A stretch of 64,000 nt of DNA from Dermatophilaceae bacterium Soc4.6 (lineage in GTDB: Bacteria; Actinomycetota; Actinomycetes; Actinomycetales; Dermatophilaceae). The notes below the pieces were generated by a model that saw only the letters and a program-made list of their open reading frames with translations, was not told the DNA's origin and did not search any database. Position 1 is the stretch's first letter, and every line of letters begins with the position of its first letter. The position numbers and the translations under genes are program-made. Where the stretch lies: NCBI GenBank assembly GCA_039889245.1, contig JAZGVH010000002.1, positions 4,092,001 through 4,156,000 on the forward strand. The letters run 5' to 3'. Below are positions 18,309-25,069 of the stretch, piece by piece.

Positions 18309-18337
18309 CACGGCATACGACCTGGTCGTATGCCGTG
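18309..18337. repeat. Perfect 14-bp inverted repeat before tRNA
   Basis: CACGGCATACGACC (18309-18322) and its exact complement (18324-18337) flank a single T, 12 bp before the tRNA gene. A one-base centre disfavours an RNA hairpin with a normal loop, so a protein-binding palindrome is an alternative to termination of the GH15 transcript. It carries the GGCATACG / CGTATGCC word found in the 10073-10155 repeat. Confidence 0.6.
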
Positions 18338-18349
18338 TGGTCGCCGCCA

Positions 18350-18423
18350 GGGGCGGTAGCTCAGCCGGTCAGAGCAGCGGACTCATAATCCGTCGGTCCT
18401 CGGTTCAAGCCCGAGTCGCCCCA
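18350..18423 (+). tRNA. tRNA with CAU anticodon (elongator Met, or Ile2)
   Basis: A complete 74-nt cloverleaf with acceptor stem GGGGCGG/TCGCCCC, D-arm GCTC...AGC, anticodon loop CTCATAA (CAU), T-loop TTCAAGC and discriminator A. No CCA is encoded. An elongator Met tRNA and the lysidine-modified Ile2 tRNA share this anticodon, and I cannot separate them by eye. The acceptor and anticodon arms exclude nothing. Confidence 0.92.
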
Positions 18424-18756
18424 CTTTAGGCTTTATATTCTTTTTATAGATTTTGCCCGTCTGGTGGGCTAACCTGAGGAGTGTCGTTCCTGAGCGCTCA
18501 GGCGACACCGGACCCTCGGTACCCCACCCCGTCGGTCTGAGCACCGCAATCACACCCTGGCCTCGGTACCTCACCCCGATGCACACAGGGCTCGACCATC
18601 CTTCGCCGGGTGCCCGCCGTCGCGGTGACGCCCCGGTCTCACGGGCAGCGCAGGCCCTCACTCCTGCTCTGCCGGTCTTTCCCCACCCTCACCGAGCCGT
18701 GGCTCGGGGTCAGGACGACCCTGATGTGCCCGGCCCGTTCGCAAAGGACTGCCCCT
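18424..18756 (+). promoter_or_regulatory. AT-rich promoter patch and long C-rich leader of beta-helix gene 1
   Basis: Directly behind the tRNA lies an exceptional AT-rich tract (18424-18454, TTTATATTCTTTTTATAG within it) in otherwise very GC-rich DNA; it is probably the promoter. It is followed by a hairpin-forming element (18481-18508: GTGTCG, the palindrome CCTGAGCGCTCAGG, then CGACAC). A C-rich, G-poor leader then carries CCCCACCCCGTCGGTCT (18522-18538) and CCTCGGTACCTCACCCCG (18561-18578). The last two blocks recur with identical 39-bp spacing before gene 3. AAAGGAC (18743-18749) is the ribosome-binding site. Confidence 0.6.
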
Positions 18757-20199
18757 ATGGACACGGACGCCCGCTCCCGCATGCCCTCCTCTCGCGACAC
18801 CACCACCGCACCCCCTCGCCCGGTCCGCCGGGTGGCTGGGGCCGTCGCTCTCGCCCTGTCGCTCGGCGCCCTGAGCGCCGGTACCTCGCTCGCCGACACC
18901 ACCACCCCCGGCGCTCCGGGTGCCCGCACCGGCACCCAGGTGGTCGACCCGGCAAGCCTGGTCTCTGTCACCGGTGCCACGGGCAACGCCGACCCGACCA
19001 CCGTCCCCCTGCGGAGCGTGTCCGTCGGGACGGCCGCGCAGCTGACCACGGCCCTCGCGGCGGCGCTCCCGGGTGACGACATCGTCCTCGCCGCCGGCAC
19101 CTACGTCGGTCCCTTCTCCGTCGGCCGCTCGGGCACGACGGCCCACCCGGTGGTCGTCCGGGCTGCCGCCGGCGCGACCGTCACCCTCACGTCCGACCTG
19201 CCCTACCCGGCGTGCGACGCCAAGGGGCCCGACGAGAGCCGCACCGTCTCCTTCGAGCGCGGCGCCAGCCACTGGGTCCTGCGCGGGGTGCGCGTCGACG
19301 GTGGCGTCAAGGTGTCGTCCCAGGGCGCCAACCTCACCCAGCAGTGGCAGGCGACCAAGATCGACCAGCACGACTGGGCTGCACGCCGATCGGTGCCCGG
19401 CGCCGCCACCCGCGACCCGGGTGCCGGGGGCGGTGTCGTCGACTGGTTCGCGGCTCTGCTCGGTCAACCGATCCTGCCGTCGGCCGACGTGCAGATCACT
19501 GACAACGTCCTGACGGGGCGCGGCATCTTCGGGCGCATGGCGCGCTACGGCGTCGTCTCCGGAAACACGTTCACCGACATCGCCTGCGGCACCGGGCCAG
19601 CCGTCTGGCTCTCGAACTACAGCCACGGCAACGTCATCACGGGCAACGACGTCTCGAGGGTCGCCGCCTCGACCGTCAAGCACTTCATGCAGGAGGGTAT
19701 CCGGCTCGGCAACGGCTCCAACTACAACGTCGTGACCGGCAACCGGGTGCACGACCTCGCCGTCGGCGGCCGGGCCTTCACGACCGACCAGGACTCGTCG
19801 TGGAACGTCTTCACCGACAACACGGCCGACCACGTCGACATGGGCTTCAACGAGCAGCAGTCCGGATGGGGCAACGTCTGGTCCCACAACTCGGTCACCA
19901 ACGCCACGGTGGCTGCGTACAGCATCCGCATGCAGGACGGGCGCTTCCTGACGCCGACCGAGGACAGCAGCTCGTTCTTCGTGGAGATGTCCTGCAACAG
20001 CTCGGTGGCGTCGTCGGTCGGGGCCGTCGACTTCCAGGCCGGGGCGATCGCCCACGGAAGCTTCGCCGGCAACGCCTTCGTGTCGTACATGCTCAACAAG
20101 CGGCTCGCGGCCTACTGGGCCACGGTGGGCGACACGTGGAACTCCTCGACGACGGCCCCACGCACGGGAGTCAGCAGCCCCAGCACCATCACCTGCTGA
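18757..20199 (+). CDS. Secreted right-handed parallel beta-helix protein 1
   Basis: This 480-residue exported protein has a long n-region with Arg, then the hydrophobic core VAGAVALALSLGALSAG and a likely cleavage after SLA-D near residue 46. The mature part opens with a helix-capping region (LTTALAAALPGDDIVLAAG) typical of chondroitinase-B/PL6-like and NosD-like beta-helix proteins. It continues with coil repeats rich in Asn/Gly/Val such as GVVSGNTFTDIACGTGP and QEGIRLGNGSNYNVVTGNR. Four Cys are shared with its two downstream paralogues, including the very last residue. The start is set by AAAGGAC eight bases upstream. No lyase catalytic set could be confirmed, so polysaccharide binding or cleavage is only a possibility. 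Confidence 0.85.
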   Translation: MDTDARSRMPSSRDTTTAPPRPVRRVAGAVALALSLGALSAGTSLADTTTPGAPGARTGTQVVDPASLVSVTGATGNADPTTVPLRSVSVGTAAQLTTALAAALPGDDIVLAAGTYVGPFSVGRSGTTAHPVVVRAAAGATVTLTSDLPYPACDAKGPDESRTVSFERGASHWVLRGVRVDGGVKVSSQGANLTQQWQATKIDQHDWAARRSVPGAATRDPGAGGGVVDWFAALLGQPILPSADVQITDNVLTGRGIFGRMARYGVVSGNTFTDIACGTGPAVWLSNYSHGNVITGNDVSRVAASTVKHFMQEGIRLGNGSNYNVVTGNRVHDLAVGGRAFTTDQDSSWNVFTDNTADHVDMGFNEQQSGWGNVWSHNSVTNATVAAYSIRMQDGRFLTPTEDSSSFFVEMSCNSSVASSVGAVDFQAGAIAHGSFAGNAFVSYMLNKRLAAYWATVGDTWNSSTTAPRTGVSSPSTITC

Positions 20200-20237
20200 G
20201 GGTCGGCACCGGGAGGCTGAGGGTCGGCACCGAGAGG
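20196..20237 (+). repeat. 21-bp tandem duplication covering the stop codon of beta-helix gene 1
   Basis: Two adjacent 21-bp units (20196-20216 and 20217-20237) differ at one base and share CTGAGGGTCGGCACC. The first unit contains the TGA stop (20197-20199). It is a local duplication at the 3' end of the gene, upstream of its terminator. Confidence 0.85.
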
Positions 20238-20250
20238 TCCGGGCAGGTCG

Positions 20251-20287
20251 GGCGGTGCTCCATGAGCTGGCAGCGTGGAGCACCGCC
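20251..20287 (+). terminator. Terminator after beta-helix gene 1
   Basis: A perfect 12-bp stem, GGCGGTGCTCCA (20251-20262) with its complement (20276-20287), encloses a 13-nt loop. It precedes the AT-rich promoter patch of gene 2, so genes 1 and 2 are probably separate transcripts. Confidence 0.7.
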
Positions 20288-20304
20288 TACCACCTAGAGC
20301 AGGC

Positions 20305-20457
20305 GCACTATGGCGGTTTGCCAAAATTGTCGCTATTTTGTTCCCAAGGCGACTCAGTGCTCCCCACCGTCACCGGGTCGGCCGCCTCCCCCACCCTCGC
20401 CGACGTCGCGACCAGTGAGTCGCGCACGTCGGCGTCCTCCTGAACAGGACTGCAGCA
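20305..20457 (+). promoter_or_regulatory. AT-rich promoter patch and leader of beta-helix gene 2
   Basis: An AT-rich tract (20318-20345, containing CCAAAATTGTCGCTATTTTG) stands out from the surrounding GC-rich DNA. It is followed by a C-rich leader with CTCCCCACCGTCACCGGGTC (20360-20379), a divergent match to the CCCCAC...GTCGGTCT block of the other two leaders. The ribosome-binding site is AGGAC (20445-20449) before ATG 20458. Confidence 0.5.
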
Positions 20458-21876
20458 ATGAGCCTCCCCCACACCCGCATTCGGCACGCCTCCGCTCGCC
20501 GCGTCGCCGTTGGCGTCGTCACCCTCTCGGCGCTGGGGCTCTCGGCCCTCGGGACCGCCACCGCCCAGACGGCGTCCGCCAGCACCCCGGCGACCGTCGG
20601 CACCGTCGGCACCGTCGGCACCGTCGGCACCGTCGACCCCACCAACTACCTCGCCCTCACCGGGGCCACTGCCTACGCGTCGATCGACACGCCGCCGCTG
20701 CGGGTCGTCAACGTCACGACCGGGCTCGAGCTGACCGCCGCGCTGCGGGCAGCGCGGCCGGGGGACAACATCCTGCTCGCCGGCGGCACCTACGTCGGCC
20801 CGTTCAGCGCCACCGTCTCGGGCACGCTGGAGCACCCCGTCGTGGTCCGTCCCGCCAGCTGGGCAGCGGTGACCCTGACCGCCAACCTCTCTGCGCCCTC
20901 CTGTGGCGCGAAGGGTCCCGACGGCGACCGCACCTTCTCCTTCAACGGAGGAGTGAGCCACTGGGCGCTCAAGGGCCTGGCGATCGACGGCGGACTGACC
21001 ATCTCGTCCAAGAACGCGAACACGGTCCAGGACTGGCAGGCGAAGAACATCAACAGCAAGTCGTGGGAGGTGCGCCGCGCCGTGCCGGGTGCAGGCCAGC
21101 GCGATGCGATGAAGTCGCGCGAGCAGGAGGCCTACTTCAACGGGCTGCTCAACACTCAGGTGCTGCCGTCGGAGGACCTCCAGGTGCTCGGCAACACGAT
21201 CACCCGCAAGGGTATCTTCGGCCGCCTGGCCAGCTACAACGTCATCGCCGGCAACAAGATCACCGACATCGAGTGCGGCACCGGTCCGGGTCTGTGGTTG
21301 GCCAACTACTCGCACGGCAACGTCATCAGCGGCAACTTCGTGGCCCGGGTCGCGGCCTCGACCGCTGTCCACTTCATGCAGGAGGGCATCCGGCTCGGCA
21401 ACGGCTCCGACTACAACGTCGTCGTCGGCAACCGCGTGCGCGACCTCCCCGCCGGTGGGCGGGGACTCACCACCGACCAGGACAGCTCGTGGAACCTCTT
21501 CACGCAGAACCAGGTCAACAGCGTCGACATCGCCTTCAACGACCAGCAGTCCGGCTGGGGCAACACGTGGAGCTACAACGTCGCCCTCCACCCGCGCATC
21601 GCCGGCTTCAGCTTCCGTATGGAGGACATCGGGCTCAGCGCCCCGTCGCGCGACTCGAGCACCTACGAGCCCGTGATCCGCTGCAACCTCACGGTGGACA
21701 GCCCGATGGACTTCCAGGCCGGGGCCCTGTCGGGCGCCACGTTCACGTCGAACGCCTTCTCGACCTGGAAGTTCAACAAGCAGCTCGCGAGCTACTGGAC
21801 CGCCGAGGGCAACACGTGGAACGGCTCGAGCAGCATCCCGTCGATCAGCAGCCCGTCGACCATGATCGGCTGCTGA
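20458..21876 (+). CDS. Secreted right-handed parallel beta-helix protein 2
   Basis: This 472-residue paralogue of its neighbours has a signal peptide with core VAVGVVTLSALGLSALGTA and cleavage near TASA (about 41). A short TVG-repeat spacer (four copies of a 9-bp unit at 20593-20628) and the beta-helix region follow. Shared blocks are RAARPGDNILLAGGTYVGPF, GIFGRLASYNVIAGN, ECGTGPGLWLANYSHGNVIS, MQEGIRLGNGSDYNVVVGNR, TTDQDSSWNLFTQN and SGWGNTWSYN. Cys residues in SCGAKGPD, ECGTGP, RCNL and the C-terminal GC are conserved in all three copies, which suggests two disulphides in an extracellular protein. The function is unknown. Confidence 0.85.
   Translation: MSLPHTRIRHASARRVAVGVVTLSALGLSALGTATAQTASASTPATVGTVGTVGTVGTVDPTNYLALTGATAYASIDTPPLRVVNVTTGLELTAALRAARPGDNILLAGGTYVGPFSATVSGTLEHPVVVRPASWAAVTLTANLSAPSCGAKGPDGDRTFSFNGGVSHWALKGLAIDGGLTISSKNANTVQDWQAKNINSKSWEVRRAVPGAGQRDAMKSREQEAYFNGLLNTQVLPSEDLQVLGNTITRKGIFGRLASYNVIAGNKITDIECGTGPGLWLANYSHGNVISGNFVARVAASTAVHFMQEGIRLGNGSDYNVVVGNRVRDLPAGGRGLTTDQDSSWNLFTQNQVNSVDIAFNDQQSGWGNTWSYNVALHPRIAGFSFRMEDIGLSAPSRDSSTYEPVIRCNLTVDSPMDFQAGALSGATFTSNAFSTWKFNKQLASYWTAEGNTWNGSSSIPSISSPSTMIGC
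20593..20628 (+). repeat. 9-bp tandem repeat encoding Thr-Val-Gly
   Basis: Four exact copies of ACCGTCGGC run head to tail inside beta-helix gene 2, giving TVGTVGTVGTVG just after the signal peptide. The unit length is a multiple of three, so copy-number change would alter linker length without a frameshift. The other two paralogues lack it. Confidence 0.9.
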
Positions 21877-21892
21877 CACCCACCTGACACCC

Positions 21893-21927
21893 GATCCCGT
21901 CGAGACCCTTGGGGTCTCGGCGGGATC
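21893..21927 (+). terminator. Terminator after beta-helix gene 2
   Basis: A 16-bp stem (one G-U pair) between GATCCCGTCGAGACCC (21893-21908) and its complement ends at 21927, with a tight TTG loop. It lies 16 bp after the stop codon and before the AT-rich promoter of gene 3. Confidence 0.75.
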
Positions 21928-21969
21928 AGTCGTCTGCCGAATGAGACTGAACGACCGATGAGCCATGCC

Positions 21970-22199
21970 CTAAATGCGGCTAATATCTATATATCGGACT
22001 CGTCCTCCACCTGTCCCACTCCACGCCGGCGGTGCCCCACTCCGTCGGTCTCTCAGCAGCCAGCTCGCCCTCGCCTCGGTACCTCACCCCGTCGCATCCG
22101 CGAGACCTCCCACGACCCCCACCGCTGACTCGCGCGCGCCCCCACCTCACTGTCCCGGGGTCGCGTCACGACTCCGCGCCCGTGAACAGGAAACCTCAC
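21970..22199 (+). promoter_or_regulatory. AT-rich promoter patch and long C-rich leader of beta-helix gene 3
   Basis: The AT-rich tract CTAATATCTATATATCGG (21981-21998) is the likely promoter. The roughly 200-nt C-rich leader carries CCCCACTCCGTCGGTCT (22035-22051) and CCTCGGTACCTCACCCCG (22074-22091). These blocks and their 39-bp start-to-start spacing match leader 1. AGGAAA (22188-22193) before ATG 22200 is the ribosome-binding site. Confidence 0.6.
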
Positions 22200-23615
22200 A
22201 TGACCTCTTCCCTGACCTCCCGTCTGCGCTCCTCCCGCTCCACCCGTCTGCCAGCGGTGGTCGGCGTGGTCGCCGTCACCGCCGTCGGGCTCGCTGGTCT
22301 CGGCATCTCCCCGGCCGTCGGCGCGACCGCCGCCAAGGCCCCCATCGCGACCCTCGCGACGTTCGGCGTGGTCGACCCGTCGGAGTACCTGGCGGTCACC
22401 GGCGCCGGCGGCTACGCCAACCCGGCCAGCGCGCCCCTGCGCGTGGTGCCCGTCGCGTCTACCGGCCAGCTCGTCAGCGCACTCGCCCGGGCCGCGGCGG
22501 GTGACGACATCGTCCTCGCGGCCGGCACCTACAGCGGACGCTTCCAGGCCGCCGTGTCCGGGACGCGCGAGCACCCGATCGTCGTGCGAGCGGCCGCCGG
22601 CGCCGACGTGGTCCTGACGGCGCCGCTCGTCTACCCCCGCTGCGGCGCCACGGGCCCCGACTCCGACCGCACGCTCGCCTTCACCTCGGGCGCGAGCAAC
22701 TGGGTGGTGCAGGGGCTGACGATCGACGGTGGCGTCATCATCGCCTCGAAGAACGCCGACACCGTGCAGAACTGGCAGTCCAAGGCGGTGACCAACCACA
22801 GCTGGACGAGCCGGCGCACGGTCCCCGGCACGGCCGCCCGCGATGCCCTCGAGGCCCGCGGCCAGCTGGCGTACTTCATGCGCACCCTAGGGGCCAAGAT
22901 CTCCCCGTCGCAGGGCATCCAGCTGCTCGACAACACGATCACCGGCAAGGGCATCTTCGGTCGGATGGCACTCGAGAGCGTGATCTCGGGCAATACCGTC
23001 TCCGACATCGCCTGCGGCACCGGCCCGGGTCTGTGGCTGGCCAACTACTCACGGGCCAACGTCATCAGCGGCAACAACGTGGCCCGGGTGGCCGCCTCCA
23101 CGACGATCCACTACATGCAGGAGGGCATCCGTCTCGGCAACGGCTCCGACTACAACGTCGTCGTCGGCAACCGCGTGCGCGACCTGCCCGCCGGTGGGCG
23201 GGGAATCACCACCGACCAGGACAGCTCGTGGAACCTCATCACGCAGAACCGGGTCAACAGCGTCGACATCGCCTTCAACGAGCAGATGTCCGGCTGGGGC
23301 AACACCTGGAGCTACAACGTCGCCAACAACGCCCGCGTCGCGGCCTTCAGCTTCCGTATGGAGGACATCAAGCTCACCACTCCCTCGCGCGACACCAGCT
23401 CCTTCATGACGCAGGTGCGGTGCAACAGCGCCTTCAACAGCACGGTCGACGTGCAGGCGGGCGCGATGGCGGAGGGCAGCTTCAGTGGCAACTTCGTGCG
23501 CACGTGGTCCTTCAACAAGTCGCTCGTGGGCTACTGGGCCTCCGTCGGCAACCTGTGGAACGGCTCGTCGAGCGCGCCGTCCGTCAGCAGCCCCACGGCG
23601 ACCTCCGGCTGCTGA
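22200..23615 (+). CDS. Secreted right-handed parallel beta-helix protein 3
   Basis: This 471-residue third paralogue has an Arg-containing n-region, the hydrophobic core VVGVVAVTAVGLAGLGI and likely cleavage near GAT/AAK (about 42-45). The beta-helix domain shares the blocks RAAAGDDIVLAAGTY, GIFGRMALESVISGN, ACGTGPGLWLANYS, MQEGIRLGNGSDYNVVVGNR and SGWGNTWSYN, plus the four conserved Cys including the last residue. It is closest to copy 2. About 165 bp (23114-23279) are nearly identical in DNA to 21375-21540, which points to recent duplication or gene conversion. The start is chosen by AGGAAA seven bases upstream; a longer open frame upstream is the leader. Confidence 0.85.
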   Translation: MTSSLTSRLRSSRSTRLPAVVGVVAVTAVGLAGLGISPAVGATAAKAPIATLATFGVVDPSEYLAVTGAGGYANPASAPLRVVPVASTGQLVSALARAAAGDDIVLAAGTYSGRFQAAVSGTREHPIVVRAAAGADVVLTAPLVYPRCGATGPDSDRTLAFTSGASNWVVQGLTIDGGVIIASKNADTVQNWQSKAVTNHSWTSRRTVPGTAARDALEARGQLAYFMRTLGAKISPSQGIQLLDNTITGKGIFGRMALESVISGNTVSDIACGTGPGLWLANYSRANVISGNNVARVAASTTIHYMQEGIRLGNGSDYNVVVGNRVRDLPAGGRGITTDQDSSWNLITQNRVNSVDIAFNEQMSGWGNTWSYNVANNARVAAFSFRMEDIKLTTPSRDTSSFMTQVRCNSAFNSTVDVQAGAMAEGSFSGNFVRTWSFNKSLVGYWASVGNLWNGSSSAPSVSSPTATSGC

Positions 23616-23642
23616 GCCCCGATCGCGGCACTCACGGCACCG

Positions 23643-23675
23643 ACGTCCCCCGGACCCTGTAGGTCCGGGGGACGT
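23643..23675 (+). terminator. Terminator after beta-helix gene 3
   Basis: A perfect 14-bp stem, ACGTCCCCCGGACC (23643-23656) with its complement (23662-23675), encloses the loop CTGTA. It closes the beta-helix cluster 28 bp after the last stop. Confidence 0.85.
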
Positions 23676-23850
23676 GTCCGTGTTGTTCCTCGACACCCAC
23701 CGGTGTGGTCAGTGGTGTCCGTGAGCAACGTGGTGCACACTGAGACTCACAACGACAGAGTTCTACCGTGGTTCGATCACCGTCAGTGCCGGTCTCACCG
23801 GGTGTGCAGGTTCGTGGGGAAGACGTCCCTCGCACTCAAGGAGGTCCAGG

Positions 23851-24363
23851 ATGTCTGCCGCGATCGATCGCGTCACCCGGGGCGTGGTCTTCATCCACTC
23901 CGCCCCCACCGCTCTGTGCCCTCACATCGTCTGGGCGCTCGAGTCGGCGTTGGGCCAGCGCGTGCACCTCGACTGGACCCCGCAGCCCGCCGGTCCGCGC
24001 CTGGTGCGCGCCGAGCTCAGCTGGACCGGGAGACCCGGTGTCGGCGCCACCGTCGCCAGCGGGCTGCGCGGCTGGGACAACCTGCGGTACGAGGTGACCG
24101 AGGAGCCCTCACCGGGCGTCGACGGCTCGCGCTGGTCGCACACCCCGAGCCTCGGCATCCACCACACCCTCACCAGCGCCAGCGGTGACGCCATGGTGCC
24201 CGAGGACCGGCTGCGCGACGCGGTGCGGGCCAGCGGGGGAGACCCGTCAGCCCTGGCGGTCGAGATCGACCGCGTGCTCGGCGCCGCCTGGGACGACGAG
24301 CTCGAGCCCTTCCGGTATGCCGGCGACGGAGCTCCCGTCCGCTGGCTCCACAAGGTGGGCTGA
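23851..24363 (+). CDS. DUF3145 family protein
   Basis: This 170-residue soluble protein of an actinobacteria-restricted family has no known function. Characteristic stretches are GVVFIHSAPTALCPHIVWAL, RAELSWTGRPG, GWDNLRYEVTEEPS and WSHTPSLGIHHT. The start ATG 23851 has AAGGAGG (23839-23845) at ideal distance. It converges on rnhA across a 26-bp gap. No membrane segment or signal peptide is present. Confidence 0.88.
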   Translation: MSAAIDRVTRGVVFIHSAPTALCPHIVWALESALGQRVHLDWTPQPAGPRLVRAELSWTGRPGVGATVASGLRGWDNLRYEVTEEPSPGVDGSRWSHTPSLGIHHTLTSASGDAMVPEDRLRDAVRASGGDPSALAVEIDRVLGAAWDDELEPFRYAGDGAPVRWLHKVG

Positions 24364-24389
24364 CGTCGGGAGATCGGGAGATCGGGAGG

Positions 24390-25007
24390 TCAGGACGCCT
24401 GGGCCTTGCCGGCCTCGACGGCGATGCGGTCGACGAGGTCGTTCATCGGGTCGCCCGAGTGGCCCTTGACCCACTCGAACGAGATGCCGCCCTCCTGGAA
24501 GGCGGCGATGAGCGGCTCCCAGAGCTCGCGGTTGGCCACCGGCTTCTTGGCGCTGTTGACCCAGCCCTTGGCCAGCCAGGAGCGCCACCAGCTGTTGCGG
24601 AAGCAGTTGACGACGTAGGTCGAGTCGCTCACCACGGTGATCGGGCGCTCGGTCAGGGTGGTGACCGCCTCGAGGGCGGCCTGGATCTCCATCCGCTGGT
24701 TCGTCGTGTGCGGGGCGCTGCCGCCGCCCTGTCTGCCGTCCTGCGTCGCCCATCCCCACCCACCGGGGCCGGGGTTGCCGGAGCAGGCACCGTCCGTCCA
24801 CACCCGGAGACCCCCTCCGGTGCCTGAGCCGGAGACCGTCGGCACCGACCCGGTCACGACCGGGGACTCGGCGAGGCCGAGGTCGAGCGAGCCCTGGCTG
24901 CACCCGTCGTGGACGTAACCCCCACCCCCCTTGACGATCGGGTCGCCGACCGTGATGGGGCGGGAGCAGACCTTGCAGGCGCCGGGGAACTTGGCGGGGA
25001 ACGGCAT
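24390..25007 (-). CDS. rnhA: Ribonuclease HI with N-terminal Cys/His module
   Basis: This 205-residue enzyme cleaves the RNA strand of RNA/DNA hybrids. The RNase H fold starts at about residue 65. Metal ligands are Asp in VWTDGACSGNPGPGGWG, Glu in TNQRMEIQAALEAV, Asp in VVSDSTYVVNCF and Asp in GDPMNDLVDRIA. Before it, residues 10-40 form a small putative zinc module (CKVCSRPI ... YVHDGC, a C-x2-C...H-x3-C pattern) joined by a Ser/Gly linker. This differs from the plain enterobacterial RNase HI and may aid nucleic-acid binding. Confidence 0.9.
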   Translation of the reverse strand: MPFPAKFPGACKVCSRPITVGDPIVKGGGGYVHDGCSQGSLDLGLAESPVVTGSVPTVSGSGTGGGLRVWTDGACSGNPGPGGWGWATQDGRQGGGSAPHTTNQRMEIQAALEAVTTLTERPITVVSDSTYVVNCFRNSWWRSWLAKGWVNSAKKPVANRELWEPLIAAFQEGGISFEWVKGHSGDPMNDLVDRIAVEAGKAQAS

Positions 25008-25069
25008 ACGTCTCAGCCTAGGGCTCGGGCCGACCGAACCCGACCGGCCAGGCGCTGGCTAGACGCTGG

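Noticed and set aside
18350-23675. Beta-helix cluster as a mobile island inserted at the CAU-anticodon tRNA
   Set aside because: No integrase remnant and no repeat of the tRNA 3' end was found at the right side of the cluster. Adjacency to a tRNA alone is not enough.
24366-24395. GGGAGATC short repeats between the DUF3145 gene and rnhA
   Set aside because: Only two to three imperfect 8-bp units in a 26-bp convergent gap, with no evident structure or function.
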